Below are positions 1 through 6,584 of a DNA stretch of 9,768 nucleotides, piece after piece (the stretch's first letter is position 1; each line of letters starts with the position of its first letter). Source of the DNA: a bacterium (GTDB lineage Bacteria; Verrucomicrobiota; Verrucomicrobiia; Limisphaerales; J093). A program made the translations under genes and the position numbers. The notes beneath the pieces were generated by a model. That model was not told the origin of the DNA, made no database searches, and saw nothing but the letters and a program-made list of their open reading frames with translations. The stretch is from assembly GCA_021784265.1 (NCBI GenBank), contig JAJXTA010000053.1, positions 1-9,768 of the forward strand, read 5' to 3'.

Positions 1-199
1 CGGCGCGGGATACTGCCCGGGTCGTGGCTGAGGGCGGACCGCCCGGCCCGCCGCTGGGCGGGACGCGAGCGCGCGCCGTGGCGGCCGCGCTGGGATTGGG
101 CGTTGCGTCGAGTCTATGAACGGGTCTTGAATAGGCCCTGGGCAACCCGGAGTCAAGCCGTCTGCCCGGTCGGCGCCGGTACGCCGGTACGCGCCCGGC
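1..199. other. Left edge: no gene assigned
   Basis: This stretch lies downstream of the glycoside hydrolase stop codon. Two forward frames are open from the window edge: one to a TAG at about 229-231, giving an Arg/Trp-rich peptide, and one to a TGA at 117-119, giving an Ala/Gly-rich peptide of about 38 residues. Either could be the 3' end of a forward gene that starts outside the window, but neither shows a recognisable motif, and open frames are cheap at this G+C. I assign no gene. Confidence 0.4.
172..194 (-). terminator. Possible stem-loop after the glycoside hydrolase gene
   Basis: Read on the minus strand, this segment starts 6 bases past the hydrolase stop codon and can pair GGCGC with GCGCC, with an inner GTAC/GTAC pairing and a small bulge. 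On the plus strand it is also a tandem duplication of the 8-mer CGCCGGTA. There is no T-tract, so a classical intrinsic terminator is not supported. A structured 3' end or a chance GC-rich fold are equally possible. Confidence 0.2.
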
Positions 200-2248
200 C
201 TAGAGGGCGTGCGGCTCGAAGCGAATAGCCATCGGCGTGCCGGGGGCGAATCCCGAGCCGAGCCGCACCGGGCAGGAGTGCCCGTGCACGGTGACGCCGA
301 GGTGCCCGTCCTGCCACCGCCAATCGACCACGCCCAGGCGCGTGCCGACGCCGGCCACGGTCAGGGGATGGTCCAACCACGCCCGCGGGACCCCGGCCCC
401 GATGACCAGGACCGGCTCGAGGTTGGACTCGTCCACGTAGGCCAACATGTCCAACTGCAAGAGTATCATCTCGGCCGCCGCCCAGTAATGGGGCGTGACG
501 TTAGGGGGCTTCACCCAGCCACGCGCCAGCCGTTCCCACCGGCCGAAGCTGTTTTCCTCCCCCTGCCCTTCGCCCCACGTATAGAGCCCGGGAGAAGCCT
601 GATGTTCCCAGAACCACCGCAAGGTGCCCCACGCGCGCTCCGGCTGCCGCAAGCCCAGCCATTGGTGCGCCTCCGCCAGAGTGAAGTAGGGCCAGAGCGG
701 CGGCGTCTTGGGTTGATCGAACTGATCGTGGGTATCATCCCAGAAGCCTTGCAGCTTCCATCCATAGGCGGCGGGATCGGAGACCACCCAGGTTGGGTAC
801 AAGCCGGCGATGTAGGTGCGTTCGTTCTCCTGCCGGGGGGCGGGCAAGGCCCGGCTCCAGGCGGTGCGCAGGCTCGCAGCCCGCGCCCGCCACCGGCTGG
901 CTGCCGTGGTTTGGTGCAACCGATCGGCCACGGCCGCCGCCTCCAGCAAGCCGCGATAACCGACCGCGTTCACAAACAGCACCGGCCGTTGCCAGTCCAT
1001 CCGGCCTTGGATGAGGCCGTTGGTCGCCGCCTCGCACACCAGATCGAGGTCTGGGCGGCTGCGATACGCCGGGACCACGGGACCGGCAAAGGGTTCGCGG
1101 AGGGGCCGCGGCGTCGCGAGCATCGCCTCGAGGAGCTGGGCCTTGCGTTGAACGTGGGGCCAAAGCCAACGATCAAACTGGGCGTCGCGGTGAGGCGCGG
1201 CCAACTCCCCCAGCGCCCACAACGCCAGCCCCGGGGCGTCGGCCTCGGCGCCGAAGCCGCCGAAGAAGTCATGTTCGGCAAAGGGGACACAGAGTTGCCG
1301 CGCCAGCGCGAGTTGCCCAGCACGCGCCAGGGCGACGAGCACGTAACTATCGTCGCGTAGCCAGTTGAGCGGATAGTTGTTGGGCTCGCCGGGGCGCGTT
1401 TCCTTGCCGACCAAGCCCATCATGAGGTGCGCCACTTGGGCGTCCAGGCAGGGGGCGAAGGCCGGATCGGGCACCTGCAGCTCGACGCCGGAGCGGACCC
1501 GGCCATAGGCCAAGGCCGGCACGCTGGGGGAGCGCGTATCTTGGAGCAGGAACTCCCACTGCCCGGTGCCGGGCAACGCGAACCGGGCGAAGCCCCAGCC
1601 GTTGTCGCTGCTCCACCCCTGGCCACTGTTCTGGCCCTGAGGCGGCCGCCAGACCCGCTCAGGCCCGAGTTGGACCTGGCTCACCCGCGGGCTGGGAGTG
1701 AGGGTCCAGCGCTGGTCGATGAGCAACCGCTGACCGTCCCACGCCAGAGACTCCAGCGCCCCCCCCGCCGGCCCCACGCTCCGCACCACCAGCGCCACGT
1801 GATCGCGCGTGCGGGATTGCAGTTGGAGCCGCCACCGCCCCGCCCCGGCGGAGGACCACAGCAAGCGATAAAGCGGGGTCTCGGTCTGGATTCCCGGAAT
1901 GGTCTTGGGGTCGGTCCAGACCAAGGTCTGTCGCACCTCGTCCAGCGGGATGCTGTCGCTCGTGGCCTGGATGTTGCCCTGGGCGTCGGTGATCCAGAGC
2001 GACACACCGAAGGTCGCAAACGCCGGGCTGAAACCGCCGCCGGGCTCGTAGTAGGCCTTGTCTTCCTCCCGGCTGCCCGGCAGGGCCAGCACCACGTGGC
2101 CGCGGCCCCGCGGCCAGGGGTCGTTGGGCCGGTCCCGCATCGCCGTCAGGACCGCCTCGCGCGCCGAGGGCTGGGCGGTGGCTTGCCAAACCAGCACCAG
2201 CGTCAACCCCACGATGCGGGCCAGTTTGCTGAACAGAATGCGGCGCAT
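200..2248 (-). CDS. Exported six-hairpin (alpha/alpha)6-type glycoside hydrolase
   Basis: This 682-residue protein starts at the ATG at 2248, not at an in-frame ATG 57 bp upstream, because GGAGG sits 6 bases ahead and the protein then opens with a signal peptide: basic MRRILFSKLAR, a hydrophobic stretch, and a likely cut after ATA near residue 25. There is no lipobox Cys, so it is probably a soluble periplasmic or secreted enzyme. Residues about 30-270 look like an N-terminal beta-sandwich. Residues about 275-620 look like the helical barrel of GH15/GH63-type enzymes, with NYPLNWLRDDSY near 291-302 (a common substrate-site signature), GEGQGEEN near 562-569 and PHYWAAAEM near 583-591. The last 60 or so residues resemble the small C-terminal beta domain. 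The expected role is hydrolysis of an alpha-linked glucan or another oligosaccharide. The family, substrate and catalytic pair cannot be fixed by eye. The upstream neighbour is a sensor kinase operon. Confidence 0.75.
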   Translation of the reverse strand: MRRILFSKLARIVGLTLVLVWQATAQPSAREAVLTAMRDRPNDPWPRGRGHVVLALPGSREEDKAYYEPGGGFSPAFATFGVSLWITDAQGNIQATSDSIPLDEVRQTLVWTDPKTIPGIQTETPLYRLLWSSAGAGRWRLQLQSRTRDHVALVVRSVGPAGGALESLAWDGQRLLIDQRWTLTPSPRVSQVQLGPERVWRPPQGQNSGQGWSSDNGWGFARFALPGTGQWEFLLQDTRSPSVPALAYGRVRSGVELQVPDPAFAPCLDAQVAHLMMGLVGKETRPGEPNNYPLNWLRDDSYVLVALARAGQLALARQLCVPFAEHDFFGGFGAEADAPGLALWALGELAAPHRDAQFDRWLWPHVQRKAQLLEAMLATPRPLREPFAGPVVPAYRSRPDLDLVCEAATNGLIQGRMDWQRPVLFVNAVGYRGLLEAAAVADRLHQTTAASRWRARAASLRTAWSRALPAPRQENERTYIAGLYPTWVVSDPAAYGWKLQGFWDDTHDQFDQPKTPPLWPYFTLAEAHQWLGLRQPERAWGTLRWFWEHQASPGLYTWGEGQGEENSFGRWERLARGWVKPPNVTPHYWAAAEMILLQLDMLAYVDESNLEPVLVIGAGVPRAWLDHPLTVAGVGTRLGVVDWRWQDGHLGVTVHGHSCPVRLGSGFAPGTPMAIRFEPHAL

Positions 2249-2254
2249 GATAGG

Positions 2255-2259
2255 CCTCC
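2255..2259 (-). promoter_or_regulatory. Shine-Dalgarno GGAGG for the glycoside hydrolase
   Basis: GGAGG on the minus strand lies 6 bases ahead of the ATG at 2246-2248. It is the only strong ribosome binding site in the window and decides the start of the hydrolase in favour of the signal-peptide methionine. Confidence 0.75.
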
Positions 2260-2292
2260 GGCGGGCGGGCGGCCAACTTCGCCGCGACGGCG

Positions 2293-2335
2293 GTGCGTGG
2301 GGCACCCACGCGCGGCGCGGGCACCCGCACCGCGC
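2293..2335 (-). promoter_or_regulatory. Two tandem stem-loops in the leader of the glycoside hydrolase
   Basis: The first element is a perfect 7-bp stem, GCGTGGG (2295-2301) with CCCACGC (2305-2311), around a 3-base loop. It extends by a G-T and a G-C pair. The second pairs GCGCGG (2315-2320) with CCGCGC (2330-2335) around a 9-base loop; an alternative shorter pairing exists in the same bases. Both lie about 35-75 bases upstream of the GGAGG, in the gap between the kinase stop and the hydrolase start. They could be kinase transcript termination signals without a T-tract, or leader structures of the hydrolase mRNA. I found no convincing -35/-10 pair in this gap. Confidence 0.35.
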
Positions 2336-2429
2336 GACCCCTGACCATCTCGTCCGCGCCCGCGCGAAAGCTGAAGGAGTCTAAAGCGCCCCCCCGGGCC
2401 GCGTCCAGCCTGGGGTTCGGCCCCCGGGC

Positions 2430-5213
2430 TCAGAGCAGCGGTTCGGGCGCCCGCCGGGCGCGCGTCAAGTCATGGACGGTCCCCAAAAGCTGCTCGACGC
2501 TGTACGGTTTGGGGAGGAAGGCGTCGGCATGCCGCGCGGCGAAACTGGTGGTGGCCTCGTTCACCAGGCCGCTGGTGGCGAGAATCCTGGCTGCCGGGAA
2601 GCATTTGCGGATGGCCTGGATCGTGGGCTGGCCGGCCATCTTGGGCATCACCATGTCCGTCACCACCACCCGGATTTCGCCGTCATAACGCATGCAAGCC
2701 GTGATCGCCTCGAGCCCATCCCGCGCCGTCAGGGTCCGGTACCCGTGGGTTTCCAAGGTCATGGTGGCCAGGGCGCGCAAGGCCGGCTCGTCATCCACCA
2801 CCAGCACGAGCTCTCCCTCGCCGCGCGGCGCCGCGGCGCGCGGGGCGCTCGGCCGCGAAACCTCGACCTTCCGTTGAGTGGGGAGGTAAACCTTGAAACA
2901 GGCCCCGCGCCCGACCTCGCTGGTGACTTCGATAAAACCCCCGTGGCTCTGGACAATCCCGAGCACGGTCGAGAGTCCCAAGCCCGTCCCTTCCCCGACC
3001 TTTTTGGTGGTAAAAAAGGGCTCGAAGATTCTCTCCCGCACCTCCGGGGCGATGCCGGCGCCGGTGTCGGTGACGCTCAGACAGACATGCGGCCCGGTCT
3101 TGGCCCCAGCCTGCCCCGCGGCCTGTTCGGCGCCGACCACCACGTTTTCGGCGGTGAGGGTCAGCGTGCCTCCCGCCGGCATGGCATCGCGGGCGTTGAC
3201 ACAGAGGTTCAACAAGACTTGGTGCAGCTTGGTCGGATCCCCGCGCACGGTCCCGAGGTCGTGGGCGGCGCGCGCCTGGAGAGCGATGGACTTGGGGAAC
3301 GTCTCGCGCATCAGGTCGCGGGCCTCGTTGAGCAAATGCCGCGGGTTGAGTTCGACCGCTTCCCCACCGGCCCCGCGAGCGAAGGTGAGCACCTGGCGCA
3401 CCAAGCCCGCCCCGCGCCGGGTGCTGACCTCGATGAGTTCCAAAAGCTGCGCCCGCTCCTCGGAGCTCTGGGCGGTGCGCAGCAGGTCCGCCGCGGTGAG
3501 GATCGGGGCCAACACGTTGTTGAGGTCGTGCGCGATCCCCCCGGCGAGCGTCCCAACCGCTTCCATCCGCTGGGCGCGGAGGAACTGGGCTTCGAGCTTC
3601 TTCTGTTCGGAGATGTCGGTGTTGATCATCAGGATGGTGGGCGGCTGGTCCGCTTCACCCTGCCGGAGCGTCCAGCGTCCGTGGAACACCGCGGTCTTTC
3701 CGTCGGGGCGAGCCAAGCGCAACTCCCCATGCCACTCCCCGGTCTCCTGGAGTTGTTTGAGCGCCGCCGCCTGCTGTTCGACGGTCGGGAAGAGGCTGGA
3801 AAAGAAGGTTGGATCGTCCGCCTCCTCGCCCGTCGCACCGAAGCACCGGACCGCGGTGGGGTTGGCATAATGTCGCCGGCCGTTCACATCCACGACCATC
3901 ACCGCATCGCTGGCCTGATCCAGCAGCCGAGCCAGCTCCACCATGCGCTGCTCGACCGCCTTGTGCTGAGTCACATCGCGTGAATTGACCACCACCAGCA
4001 CCCGCCCGTCCTCGCGGGCCTGCACGCGGCCGATAGACTCCAAATGCCGCCACGAGCCGTCCTGATGGCGACAGCGGAAGTCCACCCGGTGAGGGGCGTC
4101 GGGCTGGTGCACGGCCTGCGCCAACGTGGCGGTGGTCCGCTCCCGATCCGCGGGGTGAACCCAGCCGAACACGTTCTGCCCCACCATCTCCCCCGGTTCA
4201 TAACCCAAGACCCGCTGCACCGAGGGGCTTTGGTACACCACCACGCCCTCGGCATCCAATAACGTGATGATGTCCAACATATTCTCGGTGAGCGACCGGA
4301 AGTGGGCCTCACTGCGCCGCAGGCACGCTTCCAGCTCCTTGCGCTGGGTGATGTCCTGCTTGATCGCCACGAAGTGCCCGATCTGGCCCCCCGCCCCGGG
4401 CACCGGCGTGATCGTCGCCTCCTCGTGATAGAGCGTGCCGTCTTTGCGTCGATTCACGAACTCTCCCCGCCACACCTGGCCGCTGGAGATGGTGTGCCAG
4501 AGCCGGCGGTAAAAGCCGGCGTCATGCCGCCCGGACTTGAGGAGCCGGGCAGGCTGGCCCACGGCCTCGTCCGGCGTATAGCCGGTGAGCCGCTCGAACG
4601 CCCGGTTGACCCAGAGGATGGTCCCCTGGGCGTCGGTCAGCAGGATCGCGTTGGCGGCGGCGGCCAAGGCCGCATCCTGCAACCGCAAGCGCTCCTCGCC
4701 GGCCCGTTGGGCGGTGACGTCGTGGGCGCTGAAGATCGCGCACGCCACGTCGCCGCATGAAAGAGTTTCCGCGGAAAGGAGCACCCGGCGGGCCTCTCCG
4801 TTCTTGGCGCGCCACTGGACTTCGTGCTGGTCGAAATGCCCGCGGGCGCGCAGGACCGAGACCAGCGGGGAGCGGTCCGGGGGCTGCAGCCACAGGCCCA
4901 ACTCGGTGGAGGTCTTCGCCAGCAACTCTTGCCGCGAATAGCCCGTTAACTCGACAAAGGCCTGGTTCACCTCGAGCAACCGCCCCTCGGCCAGCGTGCT
5001 GATCCCCACTGCCACCGGCATGGTGTGAAAAACCCGGCCAAAGAGCTCGGGCGAGGCGCACGGGAAGCGGTCGGCCGCCGTCGGGTGATCAGGGGCCAGC
5101 GCTGGCGCCAACTCAGGTAGTGGTCGATCAAGGGCGTTGTGGTTCATAAATCCAGGGTAACGGGGATTGGTCCGCGGCACGGAGACCGCCAGTGAGGGGT
5201 TCATGCCGACCAT
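2430..5213 (-). CDS. Hybrid sensor histidine kinase, four PAS domains plus C-terminal receiver
   Basis: A 927-residue protein with no membrane segment, so it is a cytoplasmic sensor. PAS domains lie at about 55-170, 175-292, 300-417 and 422-540; the second and third are followed by the PAC-like ends IKQDITQRKELE and VNSRDVTQHK. The dimerisation/phosphoacceptor helix follows, with H562 in GGIAHDLNN. The ATPase domain shows the N box (N673 in CVNARDA), the G1 box (D716 in VTDTGAG), an FEPFFTTK F box and a G2 box at GTGLGL (742-747). The receiver, about 800-915, has D807/D808, phosphoacceptor D853 in VVTDMVMP and K902. All catalytic residues are present, so it should autophosphorylate and pass phosphate within the protein or to the adjacent response regulator. 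The start follows the regulator's stop by 4 bp. ATGs at 5204 and 5147 are alternatives, and none has a good ribosome binding site. The signal sensed is unknown. Confidence 0.93.
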   Translation of the reverse strand: MVGMNPSLAVSVPRTNPRYPGFMNHNALDRPLPELAPALAPDHPTAADRFPCASPELFGRVFHTMPVAVGISTLAEGRLLEVNQAFVELTGYSRQELLAKTSTELGLWLQPPDRSPLVSVLRARGHFDQHEVQWRAKNGEARRVLLSAETLSCGDVACAIFSAHDVTAQRAGEERLRLQDAALAAAANAILLTDAQGTILWVNRAFERLTGYTPDEAVGQPARLLKSGRHDAGFYRRLWHTISSGQVWRGEFVNRRKDGTLYHEEATITPVPGAGGQIGHFVAIKQDITQRKELEACLRRSEAHFRSLTENMLDIITLLDAEGVVVYQSPSVQRVLGYEPGEMVGQNVFGWVHPADRERTTATLAQAVHQPDAPHRVDFRCRHQDGSWRHLESIGRVQAREDGRVLVVVNSRDVTQHKAVEQRMVELARLLDQASDAVMVVDVNGRRHYANPTAVRCFGATGEEADDPTFFSSLFPTVEQQAAALKQLQETGEWHGELRLARPDGKTAVFHGRWTLRQGEADQPPTILMINTDISEQKKLEAQFLRAQRMEAVGTLAGGIAHDLNNVLAPILTAADLLRTAQSSEERAQLLELIEVSTRRGAGLVRQVLTFARGAGGEAVELNPRHLLNEARDLMRETFPKSIALQARAAHDLGTVRGDPTKLHQVLLNLCVNARDAMPAGGTLTLTAENVVVGAEQAAGQAGAKTGPHVCLSVTDTGAGIAPEVRERIFEPFFTTKKVGEGTGLGLSTVLGIVQSHGGFIEVTSEVGRGACFKVYLPTQRKVEVSRPSAPRAAAPRGEGELVLVVDDEPALRALATMTLETHGYRTLTARDGLEAITACMRYDGEIRVVVTDMVMPKMAGQPTIQAIRKCFPAARILATSGLVNEATTSFAARHADAFLPKPYSVEQLLGTVHDLTRARRAPEPLL

Positions 5214-5217
5214 CCCA

Positions 5218-5673
5218 TCAGGGTCGTGGGGTTGCGCCGTCGGCGCTGGGCGTCGGCGCCGGGATGAAAAGCTGGCTCACCAACCGTGGAAAGTCCGTGC
5301 CCAAGCGGGTTTTGGCGACGAAGCCGCAGGCGCCGTGGGCCGTGCTGGCAGCCTGCCACGCGAGGCTGTCGTGGGTCGAGACCACGACCACTCGCACCTC
5401 GGGAAACCGCTCGGCGATGATCCGGGTAGCCTGCAGCCCGCCCATCACGGGCATCTGCAAGTCCATGAGCACCAGGGTTGGGTGCAGCGCGGCGACCTGG
5501 GCGAGGGCCTCGCGGCCGTTGGACGCCATCCCAACGACCTGGAACGCGGCCTGCGTCTCCAGGAAATCGGCGAGCGTCGCCAACGCCACGGGTGAGTCGT
5601 CCACGACCAAGGTTCTAATATGGACGGTGAGCGGTGTCGGCGTCGCCGTTGAAGGGTCGTTACGGTCCTTCAC
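5218..5673 (-). CDS. Single-domain response regulator (REC only)
   Basis: A 151-residue protein read from a GTG at 5673. The receiver fold covers about residues 19-135, with acidic pair D25/D26, phosphoacceptor D71 in VLMDLQMP, S99 in the VVVVST strand and K121 in GFVAK. The sequence style is that of NarL/FixJ-type receivers, but the protein stops about 30 residues after the conserved Lys and has no helix-turn-helix or enzymatic output domain. No trace of one remains in the 4-bp gap or at the kinase N-terminus. It is therefore likely to act by protein contact or as a phosphate shuttle or sink for the adjacent hybrid kinase, with which it forms an operon. The first 18 residues are low-complexity and the GTG start has only a weak upstream purine run, so the exact start is uncertain. 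Confidence 0.88.
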   Translation of the reverse strand: MKDRNDPSTATPTPLTVHIRTLVVDDSPVALATLADFLETQAAFQVVGMASNGREALAQVAALHPTLVLMDLQMPVMGGLQATRIIAERFPEVRVVVVSTHDSLAWQAASTAHGACGFVAKTRLGTDFPRLVSQLFIPAPTPSADGATPRP

Positions 5674-5718
5674 AAGGGACCCCAGCCTACGCCGGCCCCG
5701 GGCGGTGGGAATCCGGGA

Positions 5719-5751
5719 AACTGTGTAGAGGCGGGCCGCGGAACTGTGTAG
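5719..5751 (-). repeat. Direct repeat CTACACAGTT x2, 23-bp spacing, ahead of the response regulator
   Basis: On the minus strand the 10-mer CTACACAGTT occurs at 5742-5751 and again at 5719-5728, that is 46 and 69 bases upstream of the GTG start of the response regulator. The 23-bp period is close to two helical turns, which suits a protein binding the same face twice. The position suits an operator or activator site for the signalling operon. It could instead be a fragment of a dispersed intergenic repeat. Confidence 0.4.
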
Positions 5752-5766
5752 CGCCTGGACTCCGGC

Positions 5767-5841
5767 GGGGGTCGCTCCCGGGACCTCGTTCCACCATCAC
5801 TCTTGCCCGGGCGAGGCCGCCGGGCGAGCAGGGCGACCCCC
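5767..5841 (-). terminator. Long imperfect stem-loop after the glycosyltransferase gene
   Basis: GGGGGTCGC (5767-5775) and GCGACCCCC (5833-5841) form a perfect 9-bp outer stem. Inside it CCTCG (5784-5788) can pair with CGAGG (5812-5816). The structure begins 9 bases past the stop codon of the glycosyltransferase, a natural place to end the three-gene sugar operon. It lacks a T-tract on either strand and its loop is long, so a factor-independent terminator is only one possibility. Confidence 0.3.
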
Positions 5842-5849
5842 AGGGAGGA

Positions 5850-6584
5850 TCACCCTCCCACCCGCTCGGCCACCTCGTAGCGGAACATGCGCTTCTTCAT
5901 CCAGCGCACGGCGAGCAGATCATAAAACGAGGCGAAGAGCCGATTCCAGACGCCGTAGTGGCTGGAGCCGGCGAAGCGTGGATGGTTGTTGACCGGGATT
6001 TCGGTGACGGTGAAGCCCTCGATCTTGAACAAGGTGGGCAGGAAGCGGTGCATCCCCTTGAAGAACTTCAGATTCGCGATACACTCGCGCCGGAAGACGC
6101 GATAGGTGCAGCCGGCGTCGGCGATCTGCTCGCCGCTGAGCCGGTTGCGGACCCAATTGGCGATGCGGGAGGAGAGGACCCGCACAACGTTGTCGCCTTG
6201 GCCACGCCCGGCGACGCGCGTGCCGCACACGCAATCGTACCGGTCGAGCGCCGCCAGGAACTTCGGCAATTCGGCCGGATCGTTCTGCAAGTCGGCATCC
6301 AGCGTGGCGATGGACCGCCCCCGCGCGGCCTGCATGCCGGCCCAACTGGCCGCGCTCTCGCCGCAGTTCCGGGCCAAGCGCTGGGCCCGGACGCGCGGAT
6401 CGGCGGCGGCCAACTCCTTGAGCACCGCCCAGGAGCCGTCGCGGCTGGCGTCGTCGGTCACCACCAACTCATAGTCGATCCCCAGCGGTTCCAGCGCGGC
6501 GTGGATGGCTTGGTACAAGGCGCGGAGGTTGGCCTCCTCGTTGTAACAGGGCACGACCAGGCTCAGCTCGGGGGCGTTGCTCAT
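5850..6584 (-). CDS. GT2 family glycosyltransferase, DPM1-like
   Basis: A 244-residue GT-A fold enzyme with the GT2 landmarks: VVPCYNEE at 10-17, DDASRDGS at 44-51 and the metal/nucleotide-binding DADLQNDP at 96-103. The GTR sequence and the following DAGCTYRVFRREC segment match the polyprenol-phosphate glycosyltransferase branch (dolichyl-phosphate mannose synthase, ArnC and GtrB types). Unlike ArnC and GtrB it ends after a short basic C-terminus with no pair of membrane helices, so it is a soluble or peripherally bound form. The ATG at 6584 overlaps the aminotransferase stop as ATGA, which indicates translational coupling and settles the start; a longer in-frame extension upstream lies inside the aminotransferase gene. 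It probably transfers a sugar, perhaps the amino sugar made by its neighbours, to a lipid carrier. Donor and acceptor are unknown. Confidence 0.9.
   Translation of the reverse strand: MSNAPELSLVVPCYNEEANLRALYQAIHAALEPLGIDYELVVTDDASRDGSWAVLKELAAADPRVRAQRLARNCGESAASWAGMQAARGRSIATLDADLQNDPAELPKFLAALDRYDCVCGTRVAGRGQGDNVVRVLSSRIANWVRNRLSGEQIADAGCTYRVFRRECIANLKFFKGMHRFLPTLFKIEGFTVTEIPVNNHPRFAGSSHYGVWNRLFASFYDLLAVRWMKKRMFRYEVAERVGG

Noticed and set aside
209..2344. Plus-strand open frames of 383 and 305 codons opposite the glycoside hydrolase
   Set aside because: The minus-strand protein has a signal peptide, a strong ribosome binding site and family motifs; the plus-strand translations are low-complexity Arg/Gly/Pro/Gln-rich.
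2472..3983. 503-codon open frame on the plus strand inside the histidine kinase gene
   Set aside because: It is antisense to a kinase with all catalytic motifs, has Arg/Gly/Pro/His-rich composition and no recognisable motif. Long antisense frames are expected at this G+C with strong third-position bias.
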